Shown piece after piece: positions 43,655 to 52,529 of a stretch of 52,529 bases of DNA. Origin of the DNA: Dehalococcoidia bacterium (GTDB taxonomy: Bacteria; Chloroflexota; Dehalococcoidia; Lucifugimonadales; Lucifugimonadaceae); assembly GCA_026421215.1 (NCBI GenBank), contig JAPKBN010000011.1, forward strand, positions 1-52,529, written 5' to 3'. Every line of letters begins with the position of its first letter. The first letter of the stretch is position 1. The translations under genes and the position numbers were made by a program. The notes beneath the pieces are model-generated. The model searched no databases. It saw only the letters and a list, made by a program, of their open reading frames with translations, and was not told the origin of the DNA.

Positions 43655-44698
43655 TTAGCGCAGGACCACCTTGGTCCAGGCCTGTATCCACTGTTCACGC
43701 TTTTCACCTATTTCCTCTGCACTGATCCCGACTGGCTGCGATGGGACTTCGGCAAATTTAAAGAAATCAGGCGTAGCGGCCTTTTCATTCACCGGGTACA
43801 CAAACATCTTGTCCGGGAAATCTTCCTGGAACCTGGTCCCGAGGGCGAAGTCGATGAACTTCTTGGCGAGGTTCTTGCTGTTTGTTCCCTTGAGAATTCC
43901 TATGCCCTCGATCTGGGTGAAGGTGGCATTATCGATGAGGATGTTGCCAGTCGGTGGCGACTCGATCGGATCCTCGGAGAAGAGGAACTCGGCGGCCGGG
44001 CTGGTGGCGTAGCTCACAACTAGTGGCCTATCACCGCCGTACATTGTGAAATCGGTGTAATAGGCGTCGCTCCAGCCGTCTTTTACCAGGACACCGTTGG
44101 CCTTCATGTCGGCCCAGAAGTCCAGATAATCGTAATCGTCGTCTTCACCAAAGTAAGCGATGGTCGAGATCAAGAAAGCCAGGCCCGGCGACGAAGTCGC
44201 TGGATTCTCCACGACCAGCGATTCATACCAGTCGGGTCCGGTCAGTTCTTCCAGAGTTTCTGGGGCAGTAAGACCATTTTCGGTGAGGAAATCGATGTCG
44301 TAGTTCAGGTTCACGTAGCCGTAGTCGATCGGGGTAACGTGCCCGGAGCTGTCGAACTCGAATTCGTCCGGTACCTGATCAAGGAGATCCGACCGGTATT
44401 CATCGAATATTTTCTCTTCGAGTGCACGTTCCAGATAGGTGTTATCGATGCCGTACAACAGGTCAGCAGACGGATTATTTTTTTCGAGGATCGCCCGTAT
44501 CAGGGCTTCCCCGGCATCGCCGGCTCTCTGTATGACAACCGTGGCGTCGTTGTCAGTTTCGAATTCGTCGATAATCGTTTCGGAGATGTCGAAACTGTCG
44601 TGGGTCATGATTACAAGCTCGCTGTCTTCGTCTTCACCGCACGCTATGGTGAAAGCGAGTACGAGCATAATGCTGGCAATTGCTGTCCATCTGGTCAT
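43655..44698 (-). CDS. thiB: thiamine ABC transporter substrate-binding lipoprotein
   Basis: 347 residues from ATG 44696-44698, chosen because AGGAGG (44705-44710 on the coding strand) lies 6 nt upstream. It then starts with a lipoprotein signal, lipobox FTIAC, followed by an acidic linker. The body has ThiB motifs: VIMTHDSFDISE near the N-terminus, DLLYGIDNTYLERAL, PIDYGYVNLNYD, and YTDFTMYGGDRPLVVSYATSPA. It captures thiamine outside the membrane for ThiP and ThiQ. The TPP riboswitch and terminator precede it. In the open frame there is a second ATG at 44740, inside the leader. Confidence 0.93.
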   Translation of the reverse strand: MTRWTAIASIMLVLAFTIACGEDEDSELVIMTHDSFDISETIIDEFETDNDATVVIQRAGDAGEALIRAILEKNNPSADLLYGIDNTYLERALEEKIFDEYRSDLLDQVPDEFEFDSSGHVTPIDYGYVNLNYDIDFLTENGLTAPETLEELTGPDWYESLVVENPATSSPGLAFLISTIAYFGEDDDYDYLDFWADMKANGVLVKDGWSDAYYTDFTMYGGDRPLVVSYATSPAAEFLFSEDPIESPPTGNILIDNATFTQIEGIGILKGTNSKNLAKKFIDFALGTRFQEDFPDKMFVYPVNEKAATPDFFKFAEVPSQPVGISAEEIGEKREQWIQAWTKVVLR

Positions 44699-44746
44699 CA
44701 CAAGCCTCCTAATCACCGTCCCAACGATCGAGATCATCATGGGGCG

Positions 44747-44771
44747 AAAAAAAACCGCCCAATCCGGGCGG
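44747..44771 (-). terminator. expression-platform terminator of the TPP riboswitch
   Basis: On the minus strand CCGCCC (44766-44771 complement) pairs with GGGCGG (44755-44760 complement) and is followed by eight Ts (44747-44754 complement). It lies between the aptamer and the thiB start, so TPP binding most likely causes early termination. Confidence 0.88.
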
Positions 44772-44787
44772 CAAAGAAGGCATGGAA

Positions 44788-44878
44788 ACCACTCCCTCCG
44801 CTGGCATTACCCAGATCAGGTTAGGGGTCGACAGTGGTGAACTGTCCTCTCAGCCTGGATTCCCAAGCTCCCCCGGGG
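44788..44878 (-). promoter_or_regulatory. TPP riboswitch (THI element)
   Basis: Both conserved parts are readable on the minus strand: CAGGCTGAGAGG (about 44846-44857) and ACCTGATCTGGGTAATGCC (44802-44820) followed by AGCGGAGGGA. These are the pyrimidine- and diphosphate-binding halves of the thi box. The outer stem is formed by GGGGGAGC-type and CGGAGGGAG-type sequences near the ends; ends are approximate. It controls thiBPQ. Confidence 0.94.
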
Positions 44879-44895
44879 CATATTCAATTACCGTC

Positions 44896-44924
44896 AGAGT
44901 ATTAACGTAATCGTCTGGTGTCAA
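44896..44924 (-). promoter_or_regulatory. sigma-70-type promoter of thiBPQ
   Basis: On the minus strand a perfect -35 TTGACA (44919-44924) and a -10 TACTCT (44896-44901) are separated by 17 bp. The expected start of transcription is near 44889, just before the riboswitch aptamer. Confidence 0.7.
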
Positions 44925-45012
44925 TAGAGGTCAAGGTCCGGAGGAACAGTATCTTGACGGCGCGCCACAGGAAACCGGGCGGCGGTCTTTGTGGACCCAA
45001 GGGTTTCCGTGA

Positions 45013-45882
45013 TTACAGCGTCTGCCGGCCTTTCAGTCCAGAGTCTCGGACCCGGTGTACTGTTCCGGTTCCGTACGTGATGAACAGTTCGTCGTAATCA
45101 GGACCACCAAACAGGCAATTTGTAGGCATATCGGACGGCGTTCGGTGCGTCTCGAGGACACGTCCGTCCGTGTTGAATACGTAGATCATCGGACCCGGGC
45201 CATAAATATGACTCCCGGCGCTGGCGACGATGTTGTTATCAGCGTCCCAGCACATTCCGTCGATACCACGTCCCCATCCAAAGTCATGCAGGGTGGCCTG
45301 TTCTCCGAGTGAACCGTCGAGATTGATTGGGTAGGACACGAAGCGGGGATGAGCCGCCACGCCGCCAACACTGTCGGCGACAAATAGCCGATCTCCTGAA
45401 GGCGATATCAATATCCCGTTTGGCCGTCTCATGTCGTCGGTAACACGAACTGCGGTGTAGCTGCCGTCGGGTTGTGGATCGGCACGATAAACCTGTTCCG
45501 TGGGAATGCTCAACGGTCGGTCACCGTAATTGGGATCCGTGAACCAGATTCGGCCCCGGTCGTCTATCGCCAAATCATTTGGCTCGTTGAAAGGACGTCC
45601 ATCAAAGTTGTCTACGATCAATTGTGTCGGTTCGCCCGAAACGTACTCGACTACGCGTCGGTTTTTACCTTCGCACGCAAACAGTCGTCCGTTATGGTCA
45701 AACACCATCCCGTTGGCGCCGCCGGTATCTTCCCGCCAGACGGAGCTTTCTCCGGTCTGTGGATCCCACCTCATCGTCAGGTCTGCGGCGCAGTGGGAGT
45801 ACAGCAGGCCGGTCCCATCCCACGCCGGGCCCTCAGTGAGTGAGTTGCGCTCGGCGATGGTCTCAAAGGTCCATTCAGTCAT
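45013..45882 (-). CDS. SMP-30/gluconolactonase/LRE family protein (copy 1)
   Basis: 289 residues, a six-bladed beta-propeller lactonase. Metal-site residues can be read: Glu in LTEGPAWDG, Asn in FNEPNDLAID, Asn in RRPNGILIS and Asp in RGIDGMCWD. No signal peptide. It probably opens a sugar-acid lactone ring. Starts 10 bp after the stop of copy 2, in the same operon; the two copies are diverged paralogues. Fits with the Udh-like and enolase-family enzymes elsewhere in the window. Confidence 0.87.
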   Translation of the reverse strand: MTEWTFETIAERNSLTEGPAWDGTGLLYSHCAADLTMRWDPQTGESSVWREDTGGANGMVFDHNGRLFACEGKNRRVVEYVSGEPTQLIVDNFDGRPFNEPNDLAIDDRGRIWFTDPNYGDRPLSIPTEQVYRADPQPDGSYTAVRVTDDMRRPNGILISPSGDRLFVADSVGGVAAHPRFVSYPINLDGSLGEQATLHDFGWGRGIDGMCWDADNNIVASAGSHIYGPGPMIYVFNTDGRVLETHRTPSDMPTNCLFGGPDYDELFITYGTGTVHRVRDSGLKGRQTL

Positions 45883-45892
45883 CTGGTGTGCC

Positions 45893-46765
45893 TCACGGGT
45901 AAAGCAGGTGGCCGGTCATGCCGGTGCCCTTTGCAACGAGAAGATGTCCCTCGATGCTGGTGACATACAGGTCGTCTCCGACAAAAGTGCAGTTGGTCGG
46001 GCGTATCGCTGGCGTTCGATGTGTCGCCACAATCCTGCCGTCAGGCTCGAAAATGGTGATCATCGGACCCGGGCCGGAGACCTCCCACCCGGTACAGGCG
46101 ACGATATGACCTTCCGATGATAGTGTCATGCCGTCGATGCCCCGGTGCGGACCGAAATCGTGCAGAAGTTCGTAATCTCCAAGCGATCCATCGCTGTTCA
46201 CGGGATATCCACGAAGCTGCCGGAAGCGGCCAGCGCCATAGTCACTTTCGGCCACGTAAAGGGTCTGATAGTCCATGGAGAACAACAGACCGTTTGGCAT
46301 CGTGGAGTCAAAGGTCCGCTGCACGGCCTTCCAACTGCCGTCTGGTAGAGGGTCGGCCGAAATGATGGCCGAAAATTCGATTCCCATCTCAGGAAACACA
46401 TCGTTGATCCGGTCAGAAAAGTAGATACGCCCCTGCGGGTCTATCGCGAGATCGTTCGGTCCATTGAGGCGTTTACCGTTGAGGCGGTCCACAACGGTAA
46501 CGCCGGGCTTACCATCCTCGTACATGGCGATCCGACGCCCACCGCCCTCGCAGGCAAACAACCTTCCCTGCGCATCAAAATTAAGGCCGTTGGCGGCGTT
46601 AGTGCCAGAGCGTTCCATCACAACGGTTCCAGTGGCCGGGTCATAGGCCAGCAATCGGTTCATCGCGATATTGGTAAACAACAGTCGGCTGCCATCCCAG
46701 GCGTTGCCTTCCGTTATCGATCCAATGACCGGTAAAGCGTCTTCAAACGTCCATTCCCGGGGCAT
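45893..46765 (-). CDS. SMP-30/gluconolactonase/LRE family protein (copy 2)
   Basis: 290 residues, same family as its downstream neighbour: Glu in ITEGNAWDG, LNGPNDLAIDPQG, MPNGLLFSMD and HRGIDGMTLS. The blade motif ANGLNFDAQGRLFACEGG matches ANGMVFDHNGRLFACEGK of copy 1. The order suggests tandem duplication followed by divergence, perhaps to different lactones. Its ATG at 46763-46765 heads the pair. Confidence 0.87.
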   Translation of the reverse strand: MPREWTFEDALPVIGSITEGNAWDGSRLLFTNIAMNRLLAYDPATGTVVMERSGTNAANGLNFDAQGRLFACEGGGRRIAMYEDGKPGVTVVDRLNGKRLNGPNDLAIDPQGRIYFSDRINDVFPEMGIEFSAIISADPLPDGSWKAVQRTFDSTMPNGLLFSMDYQTLYVAESDYGAGRFRQLRGYPVNSDGSLGDYELLHDFGPHRGIDGMTLSSEGHIVACTGWEVSGPGPMITIFEPDGRIVATHRTPAIRPTNCTFVGDDLYVTSIEGHLLVAKGTGMTGHLLYP

Positions 46766-47110
46766 CGTTGGGCCTCCGTTGTATCAATATGTGTGTGGTC
46801 TGCTACCACCCATCCCGCAACGCCGATGGGCCAACTGGGATTATCGGGGGCAGGCGCCAGCATCGCAATGTGCTGTGTAAATCAACGAGACATGGTTCGA
46901 TTTTGACTTCGTTTGAAATCGGACACCCGCCGGCCAATCATCTTTTTGGATGGTGAACTGGCGAACTGGTGACGAGGTGAAAGACAAAGGCGGAGCGATC
47001 CACTCCGTTACCCGGGAATCCACATGAACGGTTGGGTTAAACGTCGTCTTCCGCCTATAGAATCTGGCCAGTTACCTACCGTTATTCCTAAGAACGAGGA
47101 TCTAGCGATA
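46766..47110. other. 345-bp divergent intergenic region
   Basis: Separates the SMP-30 pair from the ornithine-cyclodeaminase-family gene. It holds a candidate promoter (47032-47061) and a short direct repeat GAACTGG (twice around 46960-46975). An open frame upstream of 47111 is not supported as coding. Confidence 0.45.
47032..47061 (+). promoter_or_regulatory. candidate promoter for the ornithine-cyclodeaminase-like gene
   Basis: -35-like TTGGGT at 47032-47037 and -10-like TATAGA at 47056-47061 with an 18-bp spacer, 50 bp before the chosen start. The position supports the start at 47111 and not the upstream extension. Confidence 0.4.
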
Positions 47111-48091
47111 ATGACTCTGTATTTAACGGAAGCTGAAGTTGGCGAAATTCTTACGATGGACCTGGCGCTAGACGCGGTCGAAGACGTGTTTGGAGCCTGG
47201 GGACGGGGTGAAGTTATCAACCACTCCCGTAGTCGTATCGCTCTGGGGCGTGGTTCCTACAACCTGATGTCTGCTGGTTGGCCTGAAAAGGGAATAGTCG
47301 GCTCGAAGTCTTACGTCGGCGGCAGCGGCGGCATCTCGTTTCAGGTGTTGATTTACGGAGCCTCTGGAGAAGGTCTGCTAGGGATCTTGGACGCCAACCT
47401 CATGGGTCAGATCCGTACTGGCGCGGCCAGCGGCATCGCGACGCGACACATGGCGCGCCCGACCGAGAACAGCAAGGTTGCTGTGATTGGCTCCGGCTAC
47501 CAGGCTCGGACCCAACTTGAGGCCGTCGCGGGCGTCCGTGAAATAGAGACAGCATCCGTCTATAGCCGTACCGCCGAAAATCGGAACGGGTACGCGAAAG
47601 TAATGACAGAAAAACTGGAGATCCCAGTCACCGCCGCGGCGTCGATCGACGAATGCCTTGAGGGCGCCGACATCATCATCGTTATCACTAACACCCGTGA
47701 ACCGGTGCTCCTCGGTGATTCCATCAGAGAGGGTGTCCACATCAACGCCGCTGGCGCCAACGGGTGGCAGAGACGGGAACTGGACACCCGCGCTGTTGTG
47801 AAATCTGACGTGATTGCGACCGACGATGTGGATCAGGCGAAGATCGAGTGTGCGGATCTTATGGCTGCCGCCGATTCAGGTCGTATCCGATGGGAGCAGG
47901 TCTTGAATCTGGGCGAAATCGTGGCCGGGACCAACCCCGGTCGCACCAATGCATCTCAAGTTACGCTGTTCGAATCACAGGGCGTCGCGATGGAGGACAT
48001 CTCGGTCGGCAAGCGTGTGTTGGACATCGCGTTAGAACGAGGGATCGGCACACAGTTGCCCGGTGGAGGCATGGAGGCAGGCAGCCTGTAA
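47111..48091 (+). CDS. ornithine cyclodeaminase/mu-crystallin family protein
   Basis: 326 residues starting MTLYLTEAEVGEIL at 47111; GAGGA lies 10 nt upstream. Visible are the substrate Lys region (GIVGSKSYVG), the NAD-binding Rossmann motif VAVIGSGYQARTQLEA, AAGANGWQRRELDT, TDDVDQAKIE with the position of the catalytic Asp, and the end motif SQVTLFESQGVAMEDI. Members deaminate ornithine, reduce ketimines or act as alanine or lysine dehydrogenases; the substrate is open. The frame extends to 47024, but the promoter-like sequence argues against it. Confidence 0.85.
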   Translation: MTLYLTEAEVGEILTMDLALDAVEDVFGAWGRGEVINHSRSRIALGRGSYNLMSAGWPEKGIVGSKSYVGGSGGISFQVLIYGASGEGLLGILDANLMGQIRTGAASGIATRHMARPTENSKVAVIGSGYQARTQLEAVAGVREIETASVYSRTAENRNGYAKVMTEKLEIPVTAAASIDECLEGADIIIVITNTREPVLLGDSIREGVHINAAGANGWQRRELDTRAVVKSDVIATDDVDQAKIECADLMAAADSGRIRWEQVLNLGEIVAGTNPGRTNASQVTLFESQGVAMEDISVGKRVLDIALERGIGTQLPGGGMEAGSL

Positions 48092-48169
48092 GAAGATGAG
48101 TGGTCGAGATCTGACTCACTTTCAAAGCCATTGGGACATCTCTGGCATGTGATATCCGTGGATCCGGGA

Positions 48170-48760
48170 CTATTCTTTCCAGCCCTCTTGTTCTGGCATC
48201 AAGCCTCTTATGTAAGCCACTTGTCCAATGTGTTGCGAACACTCCACCGAGATCCGGGCCAGTACCCAGGTGAAAGTCGGGGCTGGTCGAGGATTAAATG
48301 GATTGTGGTGAGCGTTCGTTCTCTCCAGGTCCGTCGTTGACAAACCTCTGATTACAAGCTGGGCACTCTCCATTACGTCTGCTCGATACCCCGCGACCAC
48401 GTTCGCTGGCACGTCCGGAAACGCCCCGACCTGATCCGGAGTATCGCCGAAACCCCACCGATCTCTGGCCGGTAAACCGAACTTCTCTGCCCACCCGTTG
48501 ACCTTCCACCTCTCTCCGTTATCGCTCAGGTACCAGTTGATCCAGGCGTCCTCTACGCGGGTCAGATGCCAGACTGTCCATAGTATGTGGTTGGCGGTTG
48601 GCGTCGGTCGCCAGCGCAATTGCTCGGGCGTCAGACCTTCCAGTGCTCCGTCCAGTTGAGTGCTGAAATCAGTGATGGCCTGTAGGGTTACGTCACGAAA
48701 ATCCAATTCAGCCCTCCAAGGCCCGTATAACAAGCTAATCGATGTCGATGATCCGACCAT
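48170..48760 (-). CDS. DinB/YfiT-fold putative metalloenzyme
   Basis: 196 residues, a four-helix-bundle DinB-type protein. The likely metal histidines are in ANHILWTVWHLTRVEDAW (near residues 57-66) and CSQHIGQVAYIRGL near the end. The helix with LEGLTPEQLRWRPTPTANH is characteristic. Relatives are mycothiol- or bacillithiol-dependent transferases or DNA-damage-induced proteins of unclear role. It stands alone, convergent with the ornithine-cyclodeaminase-like gene. Confidence 0.8.
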   Translation of the reverse strand: MVGSSTSISLLYGPWRAELDFRDVTLQAITDFSTQLDGALEGLTPEQLRWRPTPTANHILWTVWHLTRVEDAWINWYLSDNGERWKVNGWAEKFGLPARDRWGFGDTPDQVGAFPDVPANVVAGYRADVMESAQLVIRGLSTTDLERTNAHHNPFNPRPAPTFTWVLARISVECSQHIGQVAYIRGLMPEQEGWKE

Positions 48761-49075
48761 GGGTAGTGCGGACGATGCGGGAAGTCAATCGTACCTAGAC
48801 ATGTCCGATTACACTCATCGCGGGCGCTATTACAACCCAGAGTATCAACGTAACGTACATGGATATGACGTAGTCCACATCCTTGACCCTTCCCAGTTCC
48901 CACTTGGGTGTTTAGGTCATCAAAAAGAATCCCAGGCTGGCACCGGGCAAAGCTAGAATCGATCGACAAACCATGAACTATCTTCTCGTGTGCCTAGACC
49001 CCACTCTCATGTCGACCACCATCGGGCGGACAGAATGCTATCTGCTCGCCCGGAACAGGCCCCAGGAATAATTCT
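48761..49075. other. 315-bp divergent intergenic region
   Basis: Between the DinB-like and OppD-like genes. No coding frame, tRNA or recognised riboswitch. It should hold the promoter of the ATPase pair, but I see no convincing -35/-10 pair. A short inverted repeat (CCCACTTGGG) lies near 48900. Confidence 0.4.
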
Positions 49076-50143
49076 TTGACGCCCGATTTACCCACAGCAA
49101 AAGCCGGTTCTACGCATCTTCTTGAGGTACGTAACCTGGCCACCAGGTTTGCCACCTCCGGCGGTTATGTACAGGCTGTAGACGGCGTTTCTTTTCACAT
49201 CGATGAGGGCGAGATCCTCGGACTTGTCGGGGAATCTGGCTGCGGCAAGTCGGTGACGTCGTTGTCGGTGATGCGGCTGATACCGAATCCTCCGGGCGAA
49301 ATAACAGACGGTGAGGTGTTGTTCGAAGGCACGGATCTCCGACAGATTTCTGAACAGGAGATGCGGCGTGTGCGTGGTGGAAGCATCGGTATGATTTTTC
49401 AGGAGCCGATGACATCTCTGAATCCAGTACTCACTGTCGGTAGACAGATCACCGAGGCTTTCGAGATACATCTTGATTTGAAGGGACGGGCCGCACGTGA
49501 TCGAGCGGTCGAAATCCTGAACCGAGTCGGGCTTCCTGACCCGTCAAAAAAATTTGACGATTACCCACACCAATTGAGCGGCGGCCAACGTCAGCGGGCC
49601 ATGATCGCAATGGCGATCAGTTGCAACCCAAGACTTCTGATCGCAGACGAGGCGACTACGGCGCTTGATGTAACCATCCAGGCGCAAATCCTTGAGTTGC
49701 TACAGTCACTGTGTGACGAGTTCAAGATGGCGCTCTTGATCATCACCCACAACCTGGGGGTCGTGGCCCGGTATGCCCAGAGGGTCGCCGTGATGTACGC
49801 CGGGAAGATTATCGAATCCGGGACGGCGGACGAGATATACGCGGCTCCTCAACATCCGTACACGACGGGCCTTCTGAGCTCCGTGCCTCGTCTAGACGCT
49901 TCGGCTCGCGACCGACTTGAGTCCATCGAGGGTGAAATACCGGATCTGGCCAACCTGCCTGCCGGCTGCGCGTTTGAGCCAAGATGCAGATGGGCGGTGG
50001 ACCGCTGCGGGATCGAGTCACCTGTCCAGTTACCCGTACGACTGTCGCAGGGCCGTTTAGCTGAGGGAACAGTTCATCAGGTGGCTTGCTGGGAATCTGA
50101 GAATATCGCCGCCGGAACCGCGTTGGAAAAGCAACCGTCATGA
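49076..50143 (+). CDS. oligopeptide/dipeptide ABC transporter ATP-binding protein (OppD/DppD type)
   Basis: 355 residues. Walker [11 protein letters not shown]-loop [10 protein letters not shown], signature LSGGQRQR, Walker [14 protein letters not shown] and switch His [12 protein letters not shown] are intact. The C-terminal oligo_HPY iron-sulphur-type motif [14 protein letters not shown] is typical of OppD/DppD. The start is TTG at 49076 after AGGA at good spacing. It is coupled to the OppF-type gene by an ATGA overlap. No permease or binding protein is seen nearby. Confidence 0.92.
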   Translation: MTPDLPTAKAGSTHLLEVRNLATRFATSGGYVQAVDGVSFHIDEGEILGLVGESGCGKSVTSLSVMRLIPNPPGEITDGEVLFEGTDLRQISEQEMRRVRGGSIGMIFQEPMTSLNPVLTVGRQITEAFEIHLDLKGRAARDRAVEILNRVGLPDPSKKFDDYPHQLSGGQRQRAMIAMAISCNPRLLIADEATTALDVTIQAQILELLQSLCDEFKMALLIITHNLGVVARYAQRVAVMYAGKIIESGTADEIYAAPQHPYTTGLLSSVPRLDASARDRLESIEGEIPDLANLPAGCAFEPRCRWAVDRCGIESPVQLPVRLSQGRLAEGTVHQVACWESENIAAGTALEKQPS

Positions 50144-51177
50144 CAACCCGGCTTGTAGGGCAAGACTCGTCTGATCGGGGCGGGATCGGCGCCGATTCCG
50201 AGACGAACACGACGCTTTCGGTAAATGATCTAAAAGTCCACTTCCCGATCAGTTCCGGATTCTTGATTCGGCGACAGACCGGAGCAGTGAAGGCCGTGGA
50301 CGGCGTCTCCTTTGACGTAGCACCGGGCGAAACGCTCGGGCTGGTAGGGGAGAGTGGTTCAGGCAAAACGACGACCGGACGGGCGATCCTGCAACTTCAA
50401 AGGCCCACGTCTGGCTCGGTCCAGTTCAGGGGCGTCGAGCTCACGGCCGTATCGGCAAAGCAGATGCGCCCGTTCCGATCCGAAATGCAGATCATCTTCC
50501 AGGATCCATACGGTTCCCTGAACCCCCGCATGAGCGCGGGCCAGATCGTCGGGGAACCGCTGACGGTGCATGGATTGGCGGGAGACAAGAATCAGCGTCG
50601 AGACAGGGTCGCGGAACTACTGGAACGCGTCGGGATGAATCCGGCGATGATAGGTCGCTATCCGCATGAGTTTTCGGGAGGACAGCGACAGCGCATCGGT
50701 ATAGCCCGGGCGCTGGCCGGGGAGCCGTCCTTTATCGTGTGCGATGAGCCCGTCTCAGCACTCGACGTTTCGATCCAGGCGCAGATCCTGAACCTGCTGA
50801 CAGACTTGCAGGCTGAGTTCAACATTTCGTACCTGTTCATCGCCCACGATCTATCAGTTGTGCGTCACATCAGTGATCGAGTAGCCGTGATGTACCTCGG
50901 CAAAATCATGGAACTGGCATCGAGCGAAGACCTTTATGAGAATCCGACGCATCCGTACACGCGTGCATTGATGTCGGCCGTGCCCATTCCAGACCCGATA
51001 CTCGAGCGACGGCGTGAGCGAATCGTGCTGGCGGGAGACATACCGAGCCCAATAAATCCGCCGTCGGGGTGCGTATTTCGGACGCGTTGTCCTATCGCAA
51101 CCGAAGAGTGCGCAGAGGTTGTTCCCGAACTAATCGACCGCGGAAACAGGCACCAGGTGGCCTGTATCAAGGTCTAG
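50140..51177 (+). CDS. oligopeptide/dipeptide ABC transporter ATP-binding protein (OppF/DppF type)
   Basis: 345 residues, second ATPase of the heterodimer. Walker [51 protein letters not shown] and FIAHDLSVV are present, and the C-terminal [14 protein letters not shown] motif is intact. The ATG overlaps the previous stop by 4 bp. Its stop overlaps the convergent small membrane gene by 4 bp. Peptides or other oligomeric solutes are the usual cargo. Confidence 0.92.
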   Translation: MTTRLVGQDSSDRGGIGADSETNTTLSVNDLKVHFPISSGFLIRRQTGAVKAVDGVSFDVAPGETLGLVGESGSGKTTTGRAILQLQRPTSGSVQFRGVELTAVSAKQMRPFRSEMQIIFQDPYGSLNPRMSAGQIVGEPLTVHGLAGDKNQRRDRVAELLERVGMNPAMIGRYPHEFSGGQRQRIGIARALAGEPSFIVCDEPVSALDVSIQAQILNLLTDLQAEFNISYLFIAHDLSVVRHISDRVAVMYLGKIMELASSEDLYENPTHPYTRALMSAVPIPDPILERRRERIVLAGDIPSPINPPSGCVFRTRCPIATEECAEVVPELIDRGNRHQVACIKV

Positions 51178-51632
51178 GACAGTGACCAGGCCACGATGCC
51201 GAAGATGAGTGCGCCGAGAAGGCACACAGGCACGCCAACGACAGTCGTCCATTCGACCGGCCGGCGCCACGACGAATCGTCGCTGAACGAAGATGTACTG
51301 GCGTCGACTCCTCGCCCCATCAACTGAGCGGACAGGATCAGCGATAGGACTGCTTGCGCCACGGCAATCGACAGAGCCAGCATAGAAAAGATTCCTGAGA
51401 CTACCGTGATCTTTTCGCCCTCTCCAAAGAGTATGGCGTCAAACAGCCCGACCGTTACGGCGATCAACGCAGCTGTGACCGCGCCGAATCGCCATTGAAT
51501 GCCGACGGCAACCGTCCATCGAGCCTTAGCCTCTGGCTCTTCGCTACGGAGCGACATCTGTGTGTACAGGTTCCACGCCAGCATGACCAGAGCCAGCAGT
51601 ACGTTCCCTATCAGGAATGCTGTGAATGACAT
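51174..51632 (-). CDS. small integral membrane protein, unknown function
   Basis: 152 residues with about four hydrophobic helices (near 3-24, 47-68, 77-102 and 128-150) and a Ser/Asp-rich loop ([13 protein letters not shown]) before the last. No signature motif recognised. Convergent with and overlapping the OppF-type gene by 4 bp. Protein-like codon pattern and clear helices support it as real. Confidence 0.7.
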   Translation of the reverse strand: MSFTAFLIGNVLLALVMLAWNLYTQMSLRSEEPEAKARWTVAVGIQWRFGAVTAALIAVTVGLFDAILFGEGEKITVVSGIFSMLALSIAVAQAVLSLILSAQLMGRGVDASTSSFSDDSSWRRPVEWTTVVGVPVCLLGALIFGIVAWSLS

Positions 51633-51734
51633 TTCTTATTTGCTCCAAGTCTTAAGACGGCCCGTGGATTTTCGAATTGCACGCATTTGACACGACCCAT
51701 CACGCGGTTACCCCGCCGTAGTGTGTCGGACCAT

Positions 51735-52529
51735 CTAGACGTTAATTTTGACTATTTCTTGCTGTATGTCGCCAGTGACCTGCGGTCCATTTTCTCCCAG
51801 AAATACATCAATTTCGGACCGAATACCGAATTCTGGCAGGTAAATCCCCGGTTCAACCGATACCGCAATGCCGGGAATCAGTTTTCGTGTGTCGTGTGTC
51901 TCCCAATCATCCAGGTTGACGCCATTACTGTGGACTTCAACCCCAATACTGTGACCGAGTCGGTGAACAAAATGGTCGGCGTACCCGGCTTTTTCGATCA
52001 CATTACGAGCCGTTCGGTCCACTTCCCACCCCTCAAGTTCCCGTCCACTGGAGAATGCATCCTGCATGAAACTCACGGCTGTGTCACGGGCATCGGCGAC
52101 GGCCCGGAACACCTCTTCGTGCCTGGGAGTCGGCTCGCCGGTGTAGCCCGTCCACGTAATATCGCCAAAGACCGAACCGGGTTCGGCGGAAACGGCCCAC
52201 AGATCTATCAAGACCAGGCTGTTCTTCCTGACGATGGAAGACGTATCGGGAGCAGGCTCGTAGTGCGGATCAGAAGCATGTGCGTCCACTGCTACGATCG
52301 GACCATCTGGCGCCACGAGGTTCAGGCGCTCGAATCGACCTCTGATGAACTCGGCGACGTCATGCTCGGTCAATTTCCAGTTGATGTTCTCGCCGATGAA
52401 TGCGAAAGCATCGTGTACGGTACGCACCAACCCATCCATGGCGACCTGGTGTGACTCACGTTGGGCTGGAGTCCACCGTTCGGTCGAGTACTGGAGCACA
52501 TCTCCTGAGCTGACGACATCCACACCAAG
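51735..52529 (-). CDS. M24 family aminopeptidase/Xaa-Pro-peptidase-like protein, 5' end beyond window
   Basis: 264 readable residues of a pita-bread metallopeptidase; the frame is open to the right edge, so the N-terminus is missing. All five metal ligands are present in order: Asp in LVLIDLWA, Asp in FGDITWTG, His in HRLGHSIGVE, Glu in SVEPGIYLP and Glu in IRSEIDVF. Aminopeptidase P or prolidase-like enzymes are the nearest relatives; full members are about 360-400 residues. The GTG at 52521-52523 should not be taken as the start. Confidence 0.85.
   Translation of the reverse strand, partial: LGVDVVSSGDVLQYSTERWTPAQRESHQVAMDGLVRTVHDAFAFIGENINWKLTEHDVAEFIRGRFERLNLVAPDGPIVAVDAHASDPHYEPAPDTSSIVRKNSLVLIDLWAVSAEPGSVFGDITWTGYTGEPTPRHEEVFRAVADARDTAVSFMQDAFSSGRELEGWEVDRTARNVIEKAGYADHFVHRLGHSIGVEVHSNGVNLDDWETHDTRKLIPGIAVSVEPGIYLPEFGIRSEIDVFLGENGPQVTGDIQQEIVKINV

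Noticed and set aside
47024-47110. N-terminal extension of the ornithine-cyclodeaminase-like gene
   Set aside because: Contains a promoter-like sequence and has no family similarity.

Overview
The window looks like a chromosomal piece of a free-living bacterium of mid GC content, most likely a Chloroflexota member of the Dehalococcoidia/SAR202 type. This is an inference from gene content: a T-box-controlled valS, a tandem ThyX-like protein, PolX with a PHP domain, coaX, an LprG-like lipoprotein beside a DHA2 exporter, and many sugar-acid enzymes (enolase superfamily, SMP-30, Udh-like, amidase). Several genes start with TTG or GTG and often only the ribosome binding site fixes the start. No rRNA, tRNA, insertion sequence, phage gene or CRISPR array was recognised.

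Region 1 (1-13.3 kb) is mostly catabolic and transport: a SelA/DgaE-like PLP enzyme, an amidase, an OFA-like MFS carrier, an SDR dehydrogenase, an oversized iPGM-like phosphomutase, a two-domain acetyl-xylan-esterase-like hydrolase with a dead second nucleophile, a DUF192 lipoprotein, a uronate-dehydrogenase-like enzyme, an enolase-superfamily dehydratase, and ispH.

Region 2 (13.3-14.8 kb) looks empty to ordinary gene calling but holds the most interesting locus: a 120-codon ArsC/Spx-like gene with an in-frame TGA exactly at the catalytic cysteine (UxxC). It has a good ribosome binding site, and a SECIS-like hairpin follows directly after the TGA. This is a probable selenoprotein.

Region 3 (14.8-35.2 kb) is housekeeping: prs, secA, polX coupled to an unknown gene, a T-box riboswitch (GUC specifier) with valS, a minus-strand CoA/ACP cluster (acpS-nnrD-coaX-coaBC-small ORF), folD with an apparent ATA start, a pyruvate-dehydrogenase-type E1 alpha/E1 beta/E2 operon, and a double ThyX-like gene.

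Region 4 (35.2-40.5 kb, minus strand) runs SirB1-like, ECF sigma, ZAS/RskA-type anti-sigma, a 45-residue zinc ribbon, an LppX/LprG-like lipoprotein and a DHA2 exporter. The last two resemble the mycobacterial LprG-P55 pair.

Region 5 (40.7-44.9 kb, minus strand) is a complete thiamine ABC importer, thiBPQ, behind a sigma-70-like promoter, a TPP riboswitch and an intrinsic terminator. Region 6 (45-52.5 kb) has tandem SMP-30 lactonases, an ornithine-cyclodeaminase-family enzyme, a DinB-fold protein, an OppD/OppF ATPase pair without visible permeases, a small membrane protein and an M24 peptidase running off the right edge.
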